From JBGOTP01 sp041476545 (GTDB lineage: Bacteria > Acidobacteriota > Vicinamibacteria > Vicinamibacterales > CAVVIG01), in NCBI GenBank assembly GCA_041476545.1, contig JBGOTP010000009.1, positions 1-31,214 on the forward strand: 31,214 bases of DNA, given 5' to 3'. Positions 1-7,809 of this stretch are shown piece by piece. The first letter of the stretch is position 1; each line of letters begins with the position of its first letter. The position numbers and the translations under genes were made by a program. Under the pieces are notes generated by a model. The model had not been told where the DNA came from. It was given only the letters and a program-made list of their open reading frames with translations, and did not search any database.

Positions 1-862
1 GTCCGTCGGTGAGCGCCGGCAGGATCTTCGGCGCGATGCCGCCGCCCACAAACACGCCGCCGGTCGAGAGCGTCCGCAGCGCCAGATTGCCCGCCTCCGC
101 GCCGTACGCCTCGATGAACATGTCGAGCGCTTCAACGCACCGGAGACAGCGCCGTTCGAGCGCGGCCGCGGAGATCATCGCCGGGACCCCGTCGCAGTTG
201 GGGGCCAGACCCTGGTCTGACCCCCGTTCCGCGTGAGTCGCTCGATACAGGTTGACCAGACCGTTGCCCGACAGGACGTGTTCAATGGATGCACGCCCAT
301 AGCGCTCGGTGAGATCTCGTAGCAGGGCGATCTCCCGTTCGGTTCTGGCGGGGAAGTCGGCGTGCCCGCTCTCGGTGGGCGACGCGATGAACCGCCCGTC
401 CACCTGGTGCAGCACGGCTTCGCCAAGTCCCGTGCCGGCGGCCACGAGGGCGATGTTGCCGCCGCGCCGCGCGTCGCCCTCCTGGAGGACGCACAGCTCA
501 TCCGCCCGCAGCGCCGGCACGCCATAGGCCATCGCCTGCAGGTCGTTGACGAGCGCCACGCGAGGGATGTCGAATGCTCTGGCGACTCTCTCGCCGTCGA
601 GGTGTCGAGGGACGTTTGTCAGCGTGGCCGTGTTGCCCGTCACCGGTCCGGCGACGCCGAAACAGGCGGACTGCACTGCGGCGCGGGCTACCTCCGCGTC
701 ATTCACGAACGCCGCGACGATCGTCGTCAGATCCGCATGGTCGAGCGTTGAAAACTCGCGCACGACGATCGGCTGCGGCCGCGTGGGCCGCGCGTCGAAG
801 AGGCCGAGCAGTGCCTTGGTGCCGCCGATATCGCCGGCGAGCACCGTGGGAAGTCTTGACAT
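1..862 (-). CDS. glk: Glucokinase (Glk family), C-terminus cut by window edge
   Basis: The product phosphorylates glucose to glucose-6-phosphate with ATP in the cytoplasm, the entry step to glycolysis. Translating the minus strand from ATG at 862 gives an N-terminal phosphate-binding motif (LAGDIGGTK), then a catalytic-loop NDLQAMAYG, the ATP-site AAGTGLGEAVL and a late GGVFVGGGIAPK. This order is that of the bacterial Glk family rather than of ROK kinases, because the ROK zinc-binding cysteine cluster is absent. About 287 codons are visible, so only the last 30 or so of a usual 320-340 residues are missing. AAGGAG at 873-878 (minus strand) lies 10 nt before the ATG. It diverges from the BRCT-MerR-TPR gene with only 61 bp between starts. 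Identity is secure; substrate range is inferred from the family. Confidence 0.9.
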   Translation of the reverse strand, partial: MSRLPTVLAGDIGGTKALLGLFDARPTRPQPIVVREFSTLDHADLTTIVAAFVNDAEVARAAVQSACFGVAGPVTGNTATLTNVPRHLDGERVARAFDIPRVALVNDLQAMAYGVPALRADELCVLQEGDARRGGNIALVAAGTGLGEAVLHQVDGRFIASPTESGHADFPARTEREIALLRDLTERYGRASIEHVLSGNGLVNLYRATHAERGSDQGLAPNCDGVPAMISAAALERRCLRCVEALDMFIEAYGAEAGNLALRTLSTGGVFVGGGIAPKILPALTDG

Positions 863-923
863 TCCACCGATTCTCCTTCATCTTGAAGGCCGTTTCCCTC
901 GTCGCTGTCGAAGCGGAGGCAGT

Positions 924-2108
924 TTGCCCTCATCCTCGCCTGGTCTGCCAGGTCCGTCTCACTCCCTTGCGGGACAGCTCGTCGTTTTTACCGGAAAACT
1001 CAGTCTGCTGCGGCGTGAGGACGCGCGTGCGCTCGTCGCACGCCTCGGCGGCGTCACCGCGGACGATGTGAACGCCAGGACGACGATGCTCGTCGTGGGA
1101 GCCGAGGGTTTCGGCCAGGGCGCTGATCGCGATAAGAGCCACAAGCTCAAACGCGCCGAGGAATTGAGTGGACAGGGCGCCGCGCGAATCGACATCCTCA
1201 CCGAGGAAGCGTTCTGTCAGCTGGCCGGCATGCCGACGCAGGATAGGCTGAAGCGCCAGTACCACTCGGTGCGCGACCTGCTCGCCCGCTATGGATCGCT
1301 GCGTGAGGATCATCTGCGCTATCTGGTCAAGTGCGCGGTCATCCGCCCCGTGCTCCGCACCAACGCCGACATCTTCTTTGGCTTCCAGGATCTCGCGGTC
1401 ATCAAGCGCGTGAACGACGAACTCGACCTCGGCGCGTCGTTCCGGAGCGTGGCGCAGTTGCTGATTGCGTCGCGCGATGGACAGCTGGCGCTCGATTTCC
1501 GGCTCGATGTGGCGCCGGCGAAGATCCTCACGCTCCAGCGCCGGGCCACGTCGTCTCGAGGGACTGGCGCGACGCCATCCGCGTCCGCGAGTCCAGGGAC
1601 GCCCGGCTCGCCGGACCGTCTCCTGTCGGCCGCCGCCGGATCACGCGACACGGCGCTCGCGGAAGACTACTTTCGGATGGCGTCCGCGCTCGACGATGGG
1701 GATGAGTCGAAGCGGGAACAGGCAGCGGGGGCGTACCGCAGGGCGCTCGAGCTCGATCCGTATCTGGTGGCGGCGCTCATCAACCTGGCGAACATTCATT
1801 ACAGCCGCGACGAGCTGGCCGAAGCGCAGGCGCTCTACGAACGGGCCATCGGTCTCGAGTCCGATTTTTTCGAAGCGCACTTCAATCTCGGCAACATCTA
1901 TCACGACCTCGGCCGCTTCTCCGAGGCGCAGGCGTGCTATCGCGAGTCGATCCGTCTCAACCCGCAGTACCCCGAAGCCCATTTCTACCTGGCTGTCACA
2001 TTCGAAAAGATGGGGCTGTCAGTGGAGGCGAAGCCGCACTGGCACGCCTACCAGCAGCTTGCGCCGAACGGCGAGTGGGTGGAGCTCGCCAGGGAGTTTT
2101 CCGAATGA
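924..2108 (+). CDS. BRCT - MerR-type HTH - TPR protein
   Basis: The reading frame encodes three modules. Residues about 15-100 are a BRCT domain (LVVFTGKLSLLRRED, LGG near 41-43, KLKRAEEL near 74-81, then an AFCQLAG end). Residues about 118-190 resemble a MerR-like winged helix (SLREDHLRYLVKCAVIRP, then a FGFQDLAVIKRV helix). Residues about 235-385 hold four TPR-like helical hairpins (AYRRALELDPYLVAALINLA and successors). A Ser/Ala/Pro-rich linker joins the last two. No in-frame ATG precedes the BRCT; TTG at 924 follows GGAGG at 915-919, so I place the start there (394 residues). The open frame upstream runs antisense to glk and is probably not translated. Function is unknown; the modules suggest DNA binding plus protein-protein scaffolding. 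Gene reality is near certain, the start is less so. Confidence 0.85.
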   Translation: MPSSSPGLPGPSHSLAGQLVVFTGKLSLLRREDARALVARLGGVTADDVNARTTMLVVGAEGFGQGADRDKSHKLKRAEELSGQGAARIDILTEEAFCQLAGMPTQDRLKRQYHSVRDLLARYGSLREDHLRYLVKCAVIRPVLRTNADIFFGFQDLAVIKRVNDELDLGASFRSVAQLLIASRDGQLALDFRLDVAPAKILTLQRRATSSRGTGATPSASASPGTPGSPDRLLSAAAGSRDTALAEDYFRMASALDDGDESKREQAAGAYRRALELDPYLVAALINLANIHYSRDELAEAQALYERAIGLESDFFEAHFNLGNIYHDLGRFSEAQACYRESIRLNPQYPEAHFYLAVTFEKMGLSVEAKPHWHAYQQLAPNGEWVELAREFSE

Positions 2109-2126
2109 CTCGGTGGATCTGCGGAA

Positions 2127-2396
2127 TCAGTACCGATATTCGTCGGGATCGCGCTTCTTCGGTGTCCGGCGGAGTTTGAAGAACGCGCAGTCGGTACACC
2201 AGGCGTCGGGGTTGAAGTTGGTCCCGGCGAGCGGAAGCACGTCGCGATGCCCGCAGCACTCCGGCCCGTCTTCGGGCGGCCGTCGCCAGCGGCACGACTT
2301 GAATTTCAGCGTCGCCGCCGAGACCGGCGACCCCGATGCCGACACGTCGCTGGCCACTTTGGCCGGGGGGACCGGCCGAACGAACGGGTTTGACAT
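2127..2396 (-). CDS. Small Cys-rich protein, putative zinc binder
   Basis: This 89-residue product has cysteines at 35, 47, 48, 67 and 70 and a histidine at 50. They sit in the pattern SCRW, ECCGHRDVLP and WCTDCAFFKLRRTPKK, which suggests a zinc-binding fold with a basic C-terminal end. The first 30 residues look disordered. Its ATG lies 7 nt after the stop of the helicase gene on the same strand, so it is probably co-transcribed with infA-like and helicase genes and may act on RNA or ribosomes; that role is inferred from context only. It converges with the BRCT gene, ending 18 nt from its stop. No strong ribosome-binding site is visible. I do not recognise a named family. Confidence 0.65.
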   Translation of the reverse strand: MSNPFVRPVPPAKVASDVSASGSPVSAATLKFKSCRWRRPPEDGPECCGHRDVLPLAGTNFNPDAWCTDCAFFKLRRTPKKRDPDEYRY

Positions 2397-2403
2397 CAGT
2401 TTT

Positions 2404-3702
2404 TCATTCTATGCGAACGCCGACGGCTTTTTCCAGCAGCGTCAGCGCGTGTCGCTCGTCGGGCGATACCAGGGTAATGGCGTGGCCCGCTTCGTCCGCG
2501 CGGCCCGTGCGGCCGACGCGATGGACGTACGCGTCGGGCGAGTCGGGGAGCTCGTAGTTGATGACCGTGTGGATCCCGTCGATGTCGAGGCCGCGCGCGG
2601 CGATGTCGGTCGCGACAAGGACTGCGTAGCGGCCGCCGCGGAAACCTTCGACCGCCATCCGGCGTTGATCCTGGGTGCGATCCGCATGGAGCGACGCGCA
2701 CTTGATGCCGGCCGCGACGAGTCTGCGCGCGAGCCGCTCCGCGCCGATCTTCGTGCGCGAGAAGACGAGCACCGGCCCTTCGGGTCGCCGGAGGTAGTCG
2801 ATCAGCCAGTCCAGCTTCGCCGCCGCCGTCGTCACGACGGCGCGATGCGCGATGGTGCGCGCGGGCTTGCTGCGGTGTCCCACCTGGACATATTTCGGAT
2901 CGCGCACGATCTCGAGCGCGAACCGCACGACATCATCCGGCATGGTGGCTGAAAAGAGGAGCGTCTGGCGGGGCAAAGGCATCGCGGTGATGATGCGCCG
3001 CACGTCGGGCCAGAAGCCCATGTCCATCATCCGGTCGGCCTCGTCCAGGATGAGGAGCTCGACGCCGGTCAGATCCGCATTCTGCTGCCGCATGTGATCC
3101 ATCAACCGCCCCGGCGTGGCGACGATGATGTCGACGCCCGCCTTGAGCGCGCGTTCCTGCGGGCCCATCTCCACGCCGCCGTAGACGGCCGCGCTCGTGA
3201 CGGCCGTGTGATACGCGAGGCCGTGAATCTCGTCTTCGATCTGCACCGCCAGCTCGCGGGTCGGCGCGAGCACCAGCACGCGGCTCTTGCGGTCCGATGG
3301 CACCGGCTTGGCCGCCGGGTCGATGACGGCTCGCGGCGGGCGGCCGATGTCGGCCGTCAGGATCTGCTGAAGCGTCGGCACGACGAAGGCGCAGGTCTTG
3401 CCGGTGCCGGTTTCGGCGCACGCGATGACATCCGCGCCTGCGAGTGCGAGCGGAATCACCGCGCTCTGAATCGGGCGTGTCTCCGCCCATCCGAGGTCGC
3501 GAACGCCTTCGAGGAGCCGTGCGTCGAGGCCGAACGACGCAAAGGGCACCGGCGTCGTGTCGCACACGATCGCTTCGAGCGCTGGCGTTTGTGATGGGGC
3601 GCGACGTTGTGGCTGCCCCTGCCCGCGACGTGAGCGGTGGTCGGGCGAGGATCGCTGTCTGCGCGGGCCCTGACGAGAACGGCCGGTTGTGTTGGAATTC
3701 AA
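2404..3702 (-). CDS. DEAD-box ATP-dependent RNA helicase (RhlE-like)
   Basis: A complete DEAD-box core is present in order: Q-motif region with FASFGL and TRPIQSAVIPLAL, Walker A AETGTGKT, PTRELAVQI, TPGRL, DEAD within LILDEADRMMDMGF, SATMP, VLVFSRTK, ATDIAARGLDI and HRVGRTGRA. Such proteins unwind short RNA duplexes in ribosome assembly or RNA turnover. The frame stays open into the antisense of the IF-1 gene, so the start is uncertain. TTG at 3702 gives 432 residues with a basic Arg/Gln/Ser/Pro tail of about 45 residues before the core; GTG at 3567 would give 387 residues with no tail. I prefer 3702 because it follows the IF-1 stop by 11 nt and basic tails are common in this family. The C-terminus ends soon after motif VI with no long extension. 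Confidence 0.9.
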   Translation of the reverse strand: MNSNTTGRSRQGPRRQRSSPDHRSRRGQGQPQRRAPSQTPALEAIVCDTTPVPFASFGLDARLLEGVRDLGWAETRPIQSAVIPLALAGADVIACAETGTGKTCAFVVPTLQQILTADIGRPPRAVIDPAAKPVPSDRKSRVLVLAPTRELAVQIEDEIHGLAYHTAVTSAAVYGGVEMGPQERALKAGVDIIVATPGRLMDHMRQQNADLTGVELLILDEADRMMDMGFWPDVRRIITAMPLPRQTLLFSATMPDDVVRFALEIVRDPKYVQVGHRSKPARTIAHRAVVTTAAAKLDWLIDYLRRPEGPVLVFSRTKIGAERLARRLVAAGIKCASLHADRTQDQRRMAVEGFRGGRYAVLVATDIAARGLDIDGIHTVINYELPDSPDAYVHRVGRTGRADEAGHAITLVSPDERHALTLLEKAVGVRIE

Positions 3703-3713
3703 AAGTCTTCTTG

Positions 3714-3932
3714 CTAGCGAGCGCGGAAGGTGATGATGCCCCGGACAGGGTCGTACGGCGACACGCCGACGGTCACGCGATCTCCTGGAACAACCTTGAT
3801 TCGGAAGCGGCGCATCCGGCCGCTGAGCTGGGCCAGCACCTCGTGGCCAGCGTCGCATTGCACCCGGTAGAGGCCGCCACTGTGAACGGCCACGACGGTG
3901 CCCTGCATGTCGATGAGATCGTCCTTGCTCAA
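3714..3932 (-). CDS. infA: Translation initiation factor IF-1 (probable second copy)
   Basis: The 72-residue product is a full-length S1-like OB fold of the IF-1 family: SKDDLIDMQGTV at the start, HEVLAQLSGRMRRFRI in the middle and PGDRVTVGVSPYD near the end. IF-1 binds the 30S A site and helps IF-2 and IF-3 select initiator tRNA. The start codon is TTG at 3932, preceded at a distance by AAGGGA (minus strand), so initiation may be weak. It lies just upstream of a DEAD-box helicase gene rather than among ribosomal protein genes, and several positions differ from the usual IF-1 consensus (VAVHSGGLYRVQCDAG). That pairing suggests an accessory or stress-related copy, which is inference; the main copy would be elsewhere in the genome. 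Confidence 0.88.
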   Translation of the reverse strand: MSKDDLIDMQGTVVAVHSGGLYRVQCDAGHEVLAQLSGRMRRFRIKVVPGDRVTVGVSPYDPVRGIITFRAR

Positions 3933-3993
3933 ATTTCCAGCATCCCTTTCAGTTTTCCTATGACCTCAACATTGTCCCACAGAACCGGCCCTG

Positions 3994-4133
3994 CTCGTAG
4001 TGCGGGGCTTCCGCCTTCGCGCGAAGCGCTTCGGCGGACCGCAGTAGCCTTGGCGGAGGCGGTTAGCCCTGCGTCGGGGCAGGCCTGAAGCCTGCACTAC
4101 GAGTACTGAGTCGGGGCAGGCCTGAAGGCCTGC
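3994..4133. repeat. Composite palindromic repeat cluster (REP-like)
   Basis: Between infA and the acyl-ligase fusion lies dense dyad symmetry. Ten-base arms CTCGTAGTGC (3994-4003) and GCACTACGAG (4094-4103) form an outer inverted repeat. Inside are the GC-rich palindrome around CGCGCGAAGCGCTTCGG and the hairpin GCAGGCCTGAAGCCTGC (4079-4095). A second hairpin, GCAGGCCTGAAGGCCTGC (4116-4133), follows and abuts the stop codon of the fusion gene. The same GCAGGCCT-type palindrome recurs at 13502-13530. It may act as a transcription end or mRNA stabiliser; that is inference. Confidence 0.8.
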
Positions 4134-4134
4134 G

Positions 4135-6762
4135 CTACAAGTTGCGCACGGCATCCTCGACCTGCCGGGCCAGCGCTTCGTAATCGTCGCCGGTAAGCCG
4201 CATGGGCGCGCCAAAAGCGACTCGCACCGGTCCCCGACGCGCCATTCGGGCGCCAGGCGGCAGCACCCGGTCGAGCCCCTCGATGCGGACCGGTACAACG
4301 GGCACCGCGAGTTTCGACGCGATCATGCCGATGCCGGGGCGAAACCGGTCGATCGCGCCCGTGTCCGTGCGACGACCTTCGGGAAAGATCAGCACGGAGA
4401 AGCCGTCGTCGAGCACGTCGCCGATGTAACGCAGCGTCTGTCTCGCGCCCGCCTCACGCTGCGGCAGCGGAAACGCATTGAAGAAGAGCGCCGCGAGATA
4501 GTAGTTGACGCTGTTCGAGAGCCAGGCGCGGCGCCCGTAGTCCTTCGGGAAGAAGTGCGCCTTGAAGAATTCCTTCGCCATGGCCGGGGCGACCCGGTAG
4601 CGCAGGCGCGGCGGCAGCGCGGCGAGGACGACCGGTACGTCCATGTGGCTCTGGTGATTTGCCGCGAAGACGACCGGTGAGTGAAGCGCGTCGAAATGCT
4701 CGCGGCCTTCAACGCGGATCGTCGCGAACGCCCGCGCCAGCGGCAGAATCCACGTCGGGAGACTGCTGCGTCGAACCGCCCGCGCGGCCCACGACCGATT
4801 CCAGGTGGGGAAGTCCACCGGTTCGGCCGGCGGCCGCTCCGTGCCGGCGCTCCGCTCGATGAGCGCGCGAAGCTGAGACACATCGCGCGCCGCGGCGAAC
4901 GCGCCTTCGTCGATGGGCGCGTGGAACGCGTCTTCGAGCGCGACCATCAGTTCGACACGTTCGAGCGAACTCAACCCGAGCTCCTCGATCGTCGTGGTCG
5001 GCGAGACATCACCGCGTCCCGCGTACTTCGAGACGAGGGCCGACAGCGTGTCTCCTCCTGTCTGAACGGGGCGCGGCGCCTCTCCGCTCTTCGCCCATGC
5101 GCGGATCGCCGCGCGCTTGAGTTTCTGCGTGCCCTCCGTGCGCGGCAGTTCGGGGTCCGGCCAGACGAGCGCGCGCCGCACGCGCTGGTGATCCGCGAGC
5201 TGCGCGTTAGCGGCCCGCACGACGGCTTCAGGGTCGATGCCCGGATCGACGACGAGCACGGCGTGCACGCGCTCTGAGGCGTCGTGGTGGATATTGTGCC
5301 CAGAACCCTCAGGGCCGACAGCACCGACAGGCAGGCCGACAACGGCCGAGTCGCGCACGCCGGGCAGGCCGTTGAGCACGCGCTCGACGTCTTCGGGAAA
5401 GACGTTCAGCCCCTCCGGTGTCACGATCATTTCTTTCTTGCGGCCGCGGATGAACAACTGTCCGTCCGCGCCGAGTTCGCCGATGTCGCCGGTGTGAAAC
5501 CAGCCATCCTCGAACGCGTGCGCCGTCTCCTCGGCCGCGTTGAAGTACCCCGTCGTGACGTTTTCTCCCCTGACGAGAATCTCCCCGTCTGGAGCGATCT
5601 TGACCTCGACACCGGCGATGGCTTTGCCGACGGATCCGCGCCTGGTCGCGAACGGATGATTCAAGCTGACGATCGGCGCCGTCTCCGTCAGCCCGTAGCC
5701 CTGGATGACGGCGAACCCAAGCTCGCCCCAGAACGCCTCGAGTTCCGCCTCGAGCGGGGCCGCGCCGACGACAAACGCCCAGAACTTCAGTCCGAAAAGC
5801 CGGTGCACGCGGCGGTATTGCCACCAACGCCAGGCGACATGCCGCCTTCGCGGCTTCGCCGCTTCGGCGGGCCAAGGCCCTGTCGCGGTCGGCGCTTCGG
5901 CGGGCCAAGGCTCTGTCGCGGTCGGCGTTTCGGTGGCGCGCGCGACGTATTCTCGCAGCACATCCAGAATCTTCGGCACCGACACCAGCACCGACACCCG
6001 CCGGTCTTTGATCAACGCGACGATGGCACCTGGGTTGTAGCCGCGCATGAAGATCACGACGCCAGGCAGCATCGGCGGGATGAACGTCGCCATGGCCTGC
6101 CCGAACATGTGACTGAGCGGCAGCAGGTTGAGGAAGCGCAGGGGGAAGAACGGCGTGCCCCACTTGCGGTACTTCAGCACCTCTCGCTCGACCGGGACGA
6201 TGTTGGCGAGGATGTTGCGGTGCGTGATCAGCACGCCCTTGGGATCGGCCGTCGCTCCAGATGTGAAAATGATTTCGGCGACGTCGTCCCGGGCGATCGC
6301 GACGGACGGGATTGTGGACGGGATTGTGGCGTCCGGCGTGAGCCGGACTGCAGACTCTTGATCGTCGTCCCAGAGGATTTCGTGCAACGGCCACACTGGC
6401 GCGGATGGATTGGACAGGTGGGGGACATCCTGCCCGACGAGGATCAATTTGGCCGACACGATCCGGCTGACGGTCGCGAGGAAGTTGGCCGAGGACCGAT
6501 AGTCAATCGGCACGACGATAACGCCCCGAAGAAGACATCCCCAGAACGCGACGACCCACTCCGGGCGGTTCTCGGAAAAAACCACCACCGTGTCGCCCTT
6601 GCGAAGTCCCGTGGCGTGCAGACGCGCGGCGAACGCACGCGCCGCCTGACCGACGTCCTTGTAGGTGAACGTGCGACTCCTGAAGCCATCGTCGTACACG
6701 AGGAAGTCGCCGCGCGCGTTGGCCAGGTCGTGGAAGAAATCGACGAGCGTGTGACGCGGCAC
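4135..6762 (-). CDS. Acyl-CoA/ACP synthetase - carrier domain - PlsC acyltransferase fusion
   Basis: This 875-residue protein has three modules. An AMP-forming adenylation domain (about 5-560) carries TSGATADPKG (167-176), GYGLTET (355-361), HTGD (Asp at 426) and PRTEGTQKLKR near 540-550. A carrier domain (about 570-640) carries LGLSSLERVEL, with Ser 599 at the usual phosphopantetheine site. A PlsC-type acyltransferase (about 665-870) carries NHQSHMD (702-708) and FPEGRR (793-798). It probably activates a fatty acid, may hold it on its own carrier, and transfers it to a lysophospholipid or glycerol-phosphate. This recalls Aas of enterobacteria, but with the module order reversed and a carrier added. 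I start at GTG 6762: a CATAAT box lies 6 nt upstream and homology begins there. A 33-bp tandem duplication sits within the adenylation domain. Confidence 0.88.
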   Translation of the reverse strand: MPRHTLVDFFHDLANARGDFLVYDDGFRSRTFTYKDVGQAARAFAARLHATGLRKGDTVVVFSENRPEWVVAFWGCLLRGVIVVPIDYRSSANFLATVSRIVSAKLILVGQDVPHLSNPSAPVWPLHEILWDDDQESAVRLTPDATIPSTIPSVAIARDDVAEIIFTSGATADPKGVLITHRNILANIVPVEREVLKYRKWGTPFFPLRFLNLLPLSHMFGQAMATFIPPMLPGVVIFMRGYNPGAIVALIKDRRVSVLVSVPKILDVLREYVARATETPTATEPWPAEAPTATGPWPAEAAKPRRRHVAWRWWQYRRVHRLFGLKFWAFVVGAAPLEAELEAFWGELGFAVIQGYGLTETAPIVSLNHPFATRRGSVGKAIAGVEVKIAPDGEILVRGENVTTGYFNAAEETAHAFEDGWFHTGDIGELGADGQLFIRGRKKEMIVTPEGLNVFPEDVERVLNGLPGVRDSAVVGLPVGAVGPEGSGHNIHHDASERVHAVLVVDPGIDPEAVVRAANAQLADHQRVRRALVWPDPELPRTEGTQKLKRAAIRAWAKSGEAPRPVQTGGDTLSALVSKYAGRGDVSPTTTIEELGLSSLERVELMVALEDAFHAPIDEGAFAAARDVSQLRALIERSAGTERPPAEPVDFPTWNRSWAARAVRRSSLPTWILPLARAFATIRVEGREHFDALHSPVVFAANHQSHMDVPVVLAALPPRLRYRVAPAMAKEFFKAHFFPKDYGRRAWLSNSVNYYLAALFFNAFPLPQREAGARQTLRYIGDVLDDGFSVLIFPEGRRTDTGAIDRFRPGIGMIASKLAVPVVPVRIEGLDRVLPPGARMARRGPVRVAFGAPMRLTGDDYEALARQVEDAVRNL
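5842..5936. repeat. GC palindrome plus 33-bp tandem duplication inside the ligase gene
   Basis: At 5842-5870 a palindrome-rich stretch begins CCGCCTTCGCGG and ends GCTTCGGCGG; it resembles the CGCCTTCGC...GCTTCGGCGG portion of the 3994-4133 cluster. Overlapping it, a 33-bp unit starting GCTTCGGCGGGCCAAGG occurs at 5861-5893 and 5894-5926 with one mismatch, followed by a partial third copy. In the protein these give PTATEPWPAEA and PTATGPWPAEA then KPRRR, an extra loop between two conserved parts of the adenylation domain. The length is a multiple of three, so the frame is kept. Confidence 0.85.
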
Positions 6763-6768
6763 GACTGA

Positions 6769-6774
6769 ATTATG
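6769..6774 (-). promoter_or_regulatory. -10-like box CATAAT for the ligase-acyltransferase gene
   Basis: Read on the minus strand, CATAAT is followed by six bases and then GTG at 6762. With usual -10 spacing the transcript would start at or next to the start codon, so this mRNA would be leaderless or nearly so. No clear -35 hexamer is visible. The same geometry occurs at 14896, 14918 and 17768. Confidence 0.45.
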
Positions 6775-6823
6775 ATGGAAACGCTGGCTTTCGCGGGACC
6801 TGCGGTAAGCTGTATCCCTCCTG

Positions 6824-7747
6824 ATGCGGATTTTCCTCACCGGCGCGACCGGATATGTTGGTTCCGCGGTACTCGATGCGCTGCTGCGCGCCGAGCACGA
6901 CGTGACGGCGCTCGTCCGCGACAACGAGAAGGCGGCGCGTGTCGCCGCCCGCGGCGCGCACCCGGTGATTGGCAATCTGGCGGATCCCGAATCGTATCGA
7001 GCCGCCGCCGACGCGCAGGACGGCTACGTGCACACCGCCTACGATGCCGCGTCGGGCCGGGGTCCGGCCATCGATCGCATGGCGCTTGAGGTCATGCTCG
7101 CGGCGGCCAGGCGTCCGCGCACAGCCGGGGCGAATTCCCCGGCCAGCCGGTTCATCATCTATACGTCACCGGCGTGGGTGCTTGGCCGGACATCAGAGCC
7201 GGCCACCGAGACCGCACCCCTCAACCCGATTTCCCACGTATCGTGGCGTTGCGAGCATGAGGCGTTCATGGTGAGCGGCGGGACCGACTCCGTGCGCACA
7301 ATTGTCGTTCGACCGGGCGTGGTTTATGGAAGCGGCAGCGGGCTGGTGGGCGACCTGTTCAAGTCCGCCGCCAACGGTCTCGTGCGTGTTGTCGGCGACG
7401 GCAACAACCACTGGCCGCTCGTGTACGACCGGGACCTGGCCGACTTGTACGCCCGGCTGGCCGCGAGCGAGGCTGCGACCGGTGTGTACCACGCGAACGA
7501 CGAAGGGGATGAACGGGTCAACGACATCGTCGCCGCCATCGCGCCCTACGTGCCGGTGCGGCCCGATGTGCGTCACGTGCCTCTCGAGGAAGCCCGGGCC
7601 AAGATGGGCACCCTCGCCGATGCCCTGTCTCTCGATCAGATCGTCCGGAGTCCCCGCGCACGCGCGCTCGGGTGGACGCCGAGTCTCCGCTCTGTCGCCG
7701 GTAACGCCGCGCGTCTGCTCGGCGAGTGGCGCGCGGCGCGCGCCTAG
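6824..7747 (+). CDS. Atypical NAD-dependent epimerase/dehydratase-like protein
   Basis: The 307-residue protein begins with a Rossmann motif TGATGYVG (6-13) and fits the extended SDR (NAD-dependent epimerase/dehydratase) family in length and overall pattern, including VVRPGVVYGSGSG and a VVGDGNNHWPLVYDRDLADLY segment typical of the substrate side. The usual catalytic YxxxK is not evident: the matching region reads SHVSWRCEHEAF, so the active-site Tyr and Lys appear replaced. It may therefore act as an atypical reductase or a ligand-binding member; the substrate cannot be read from sequence. It diverges from the ligase-acyltransferase gene, with 61 bp between starts. The leader has no purine-rich ribosome-binding site. 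A double palindrome follows 7 bp after the stop. Confidence 0.85.
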   Translation: MRIFLTGATGYVGSAVLDALLRAEHDVTALVRDNEKAARVAARGAHPVIGNLADPESYRAAADAQDGYVHTAYDAASGRGPAIDRMALEVMLAAARRPRTAGANSPASRFIIYTSPAWVLGRTSEPATETAPLNPISHVSWRCEHEAFMVSGGTDSVRTIVVRPGVVYGSGSGLVGDLFKSAANGLVRVVGDGNNHWPLVYDRDLADLYARLAASEAATGVYHANDEGDERVNDIVAAIAPYVPVRPDVRHVPLEEARAKMGTLADALSLDQIVRSPRARALGWTPSLRSVAGNAARLLGEWRAARA

Positions 7748-7754
7748 AGGGCCA

Positions 7755-7803
7755 ATCCGGCTAAAGCCGGATCCCACAGTGTGGCGTCCGACTTTAGTCG
7801 GAC
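7755..7803. repeat. Double-palindrome element, copy 1
   Basis: Two 18-bp palindromes, ATCCGGCTAAAGCCGGAT (7755-7772) and GTCCGACTTTAGTCGGAC (7786-7803), are joined by a short spacer CCCACAGTGTGGC that is itself symmetrical. The reverse complement of 9144-9193 matches this 49-bp element with one substitution and one extra base. It lies between convergent genes and could end transcription from both sides, though no U-tract is present. Confidence 0.9.
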
Positions 7804-7809
7804 GTGCTC

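Noticed and set aside
546..923. Long N-terminal extension of the BRCT protein
   Set aside because: It runs antisense through glucokinase and has no domain-like sequence; the TTG at 924 fits better.
7755..7803. Intrinsic terminator pair
   Set aside because: Hairpins lack U-tracts and the same element occurs inside a coding sequence, so a repeat family is the better description.
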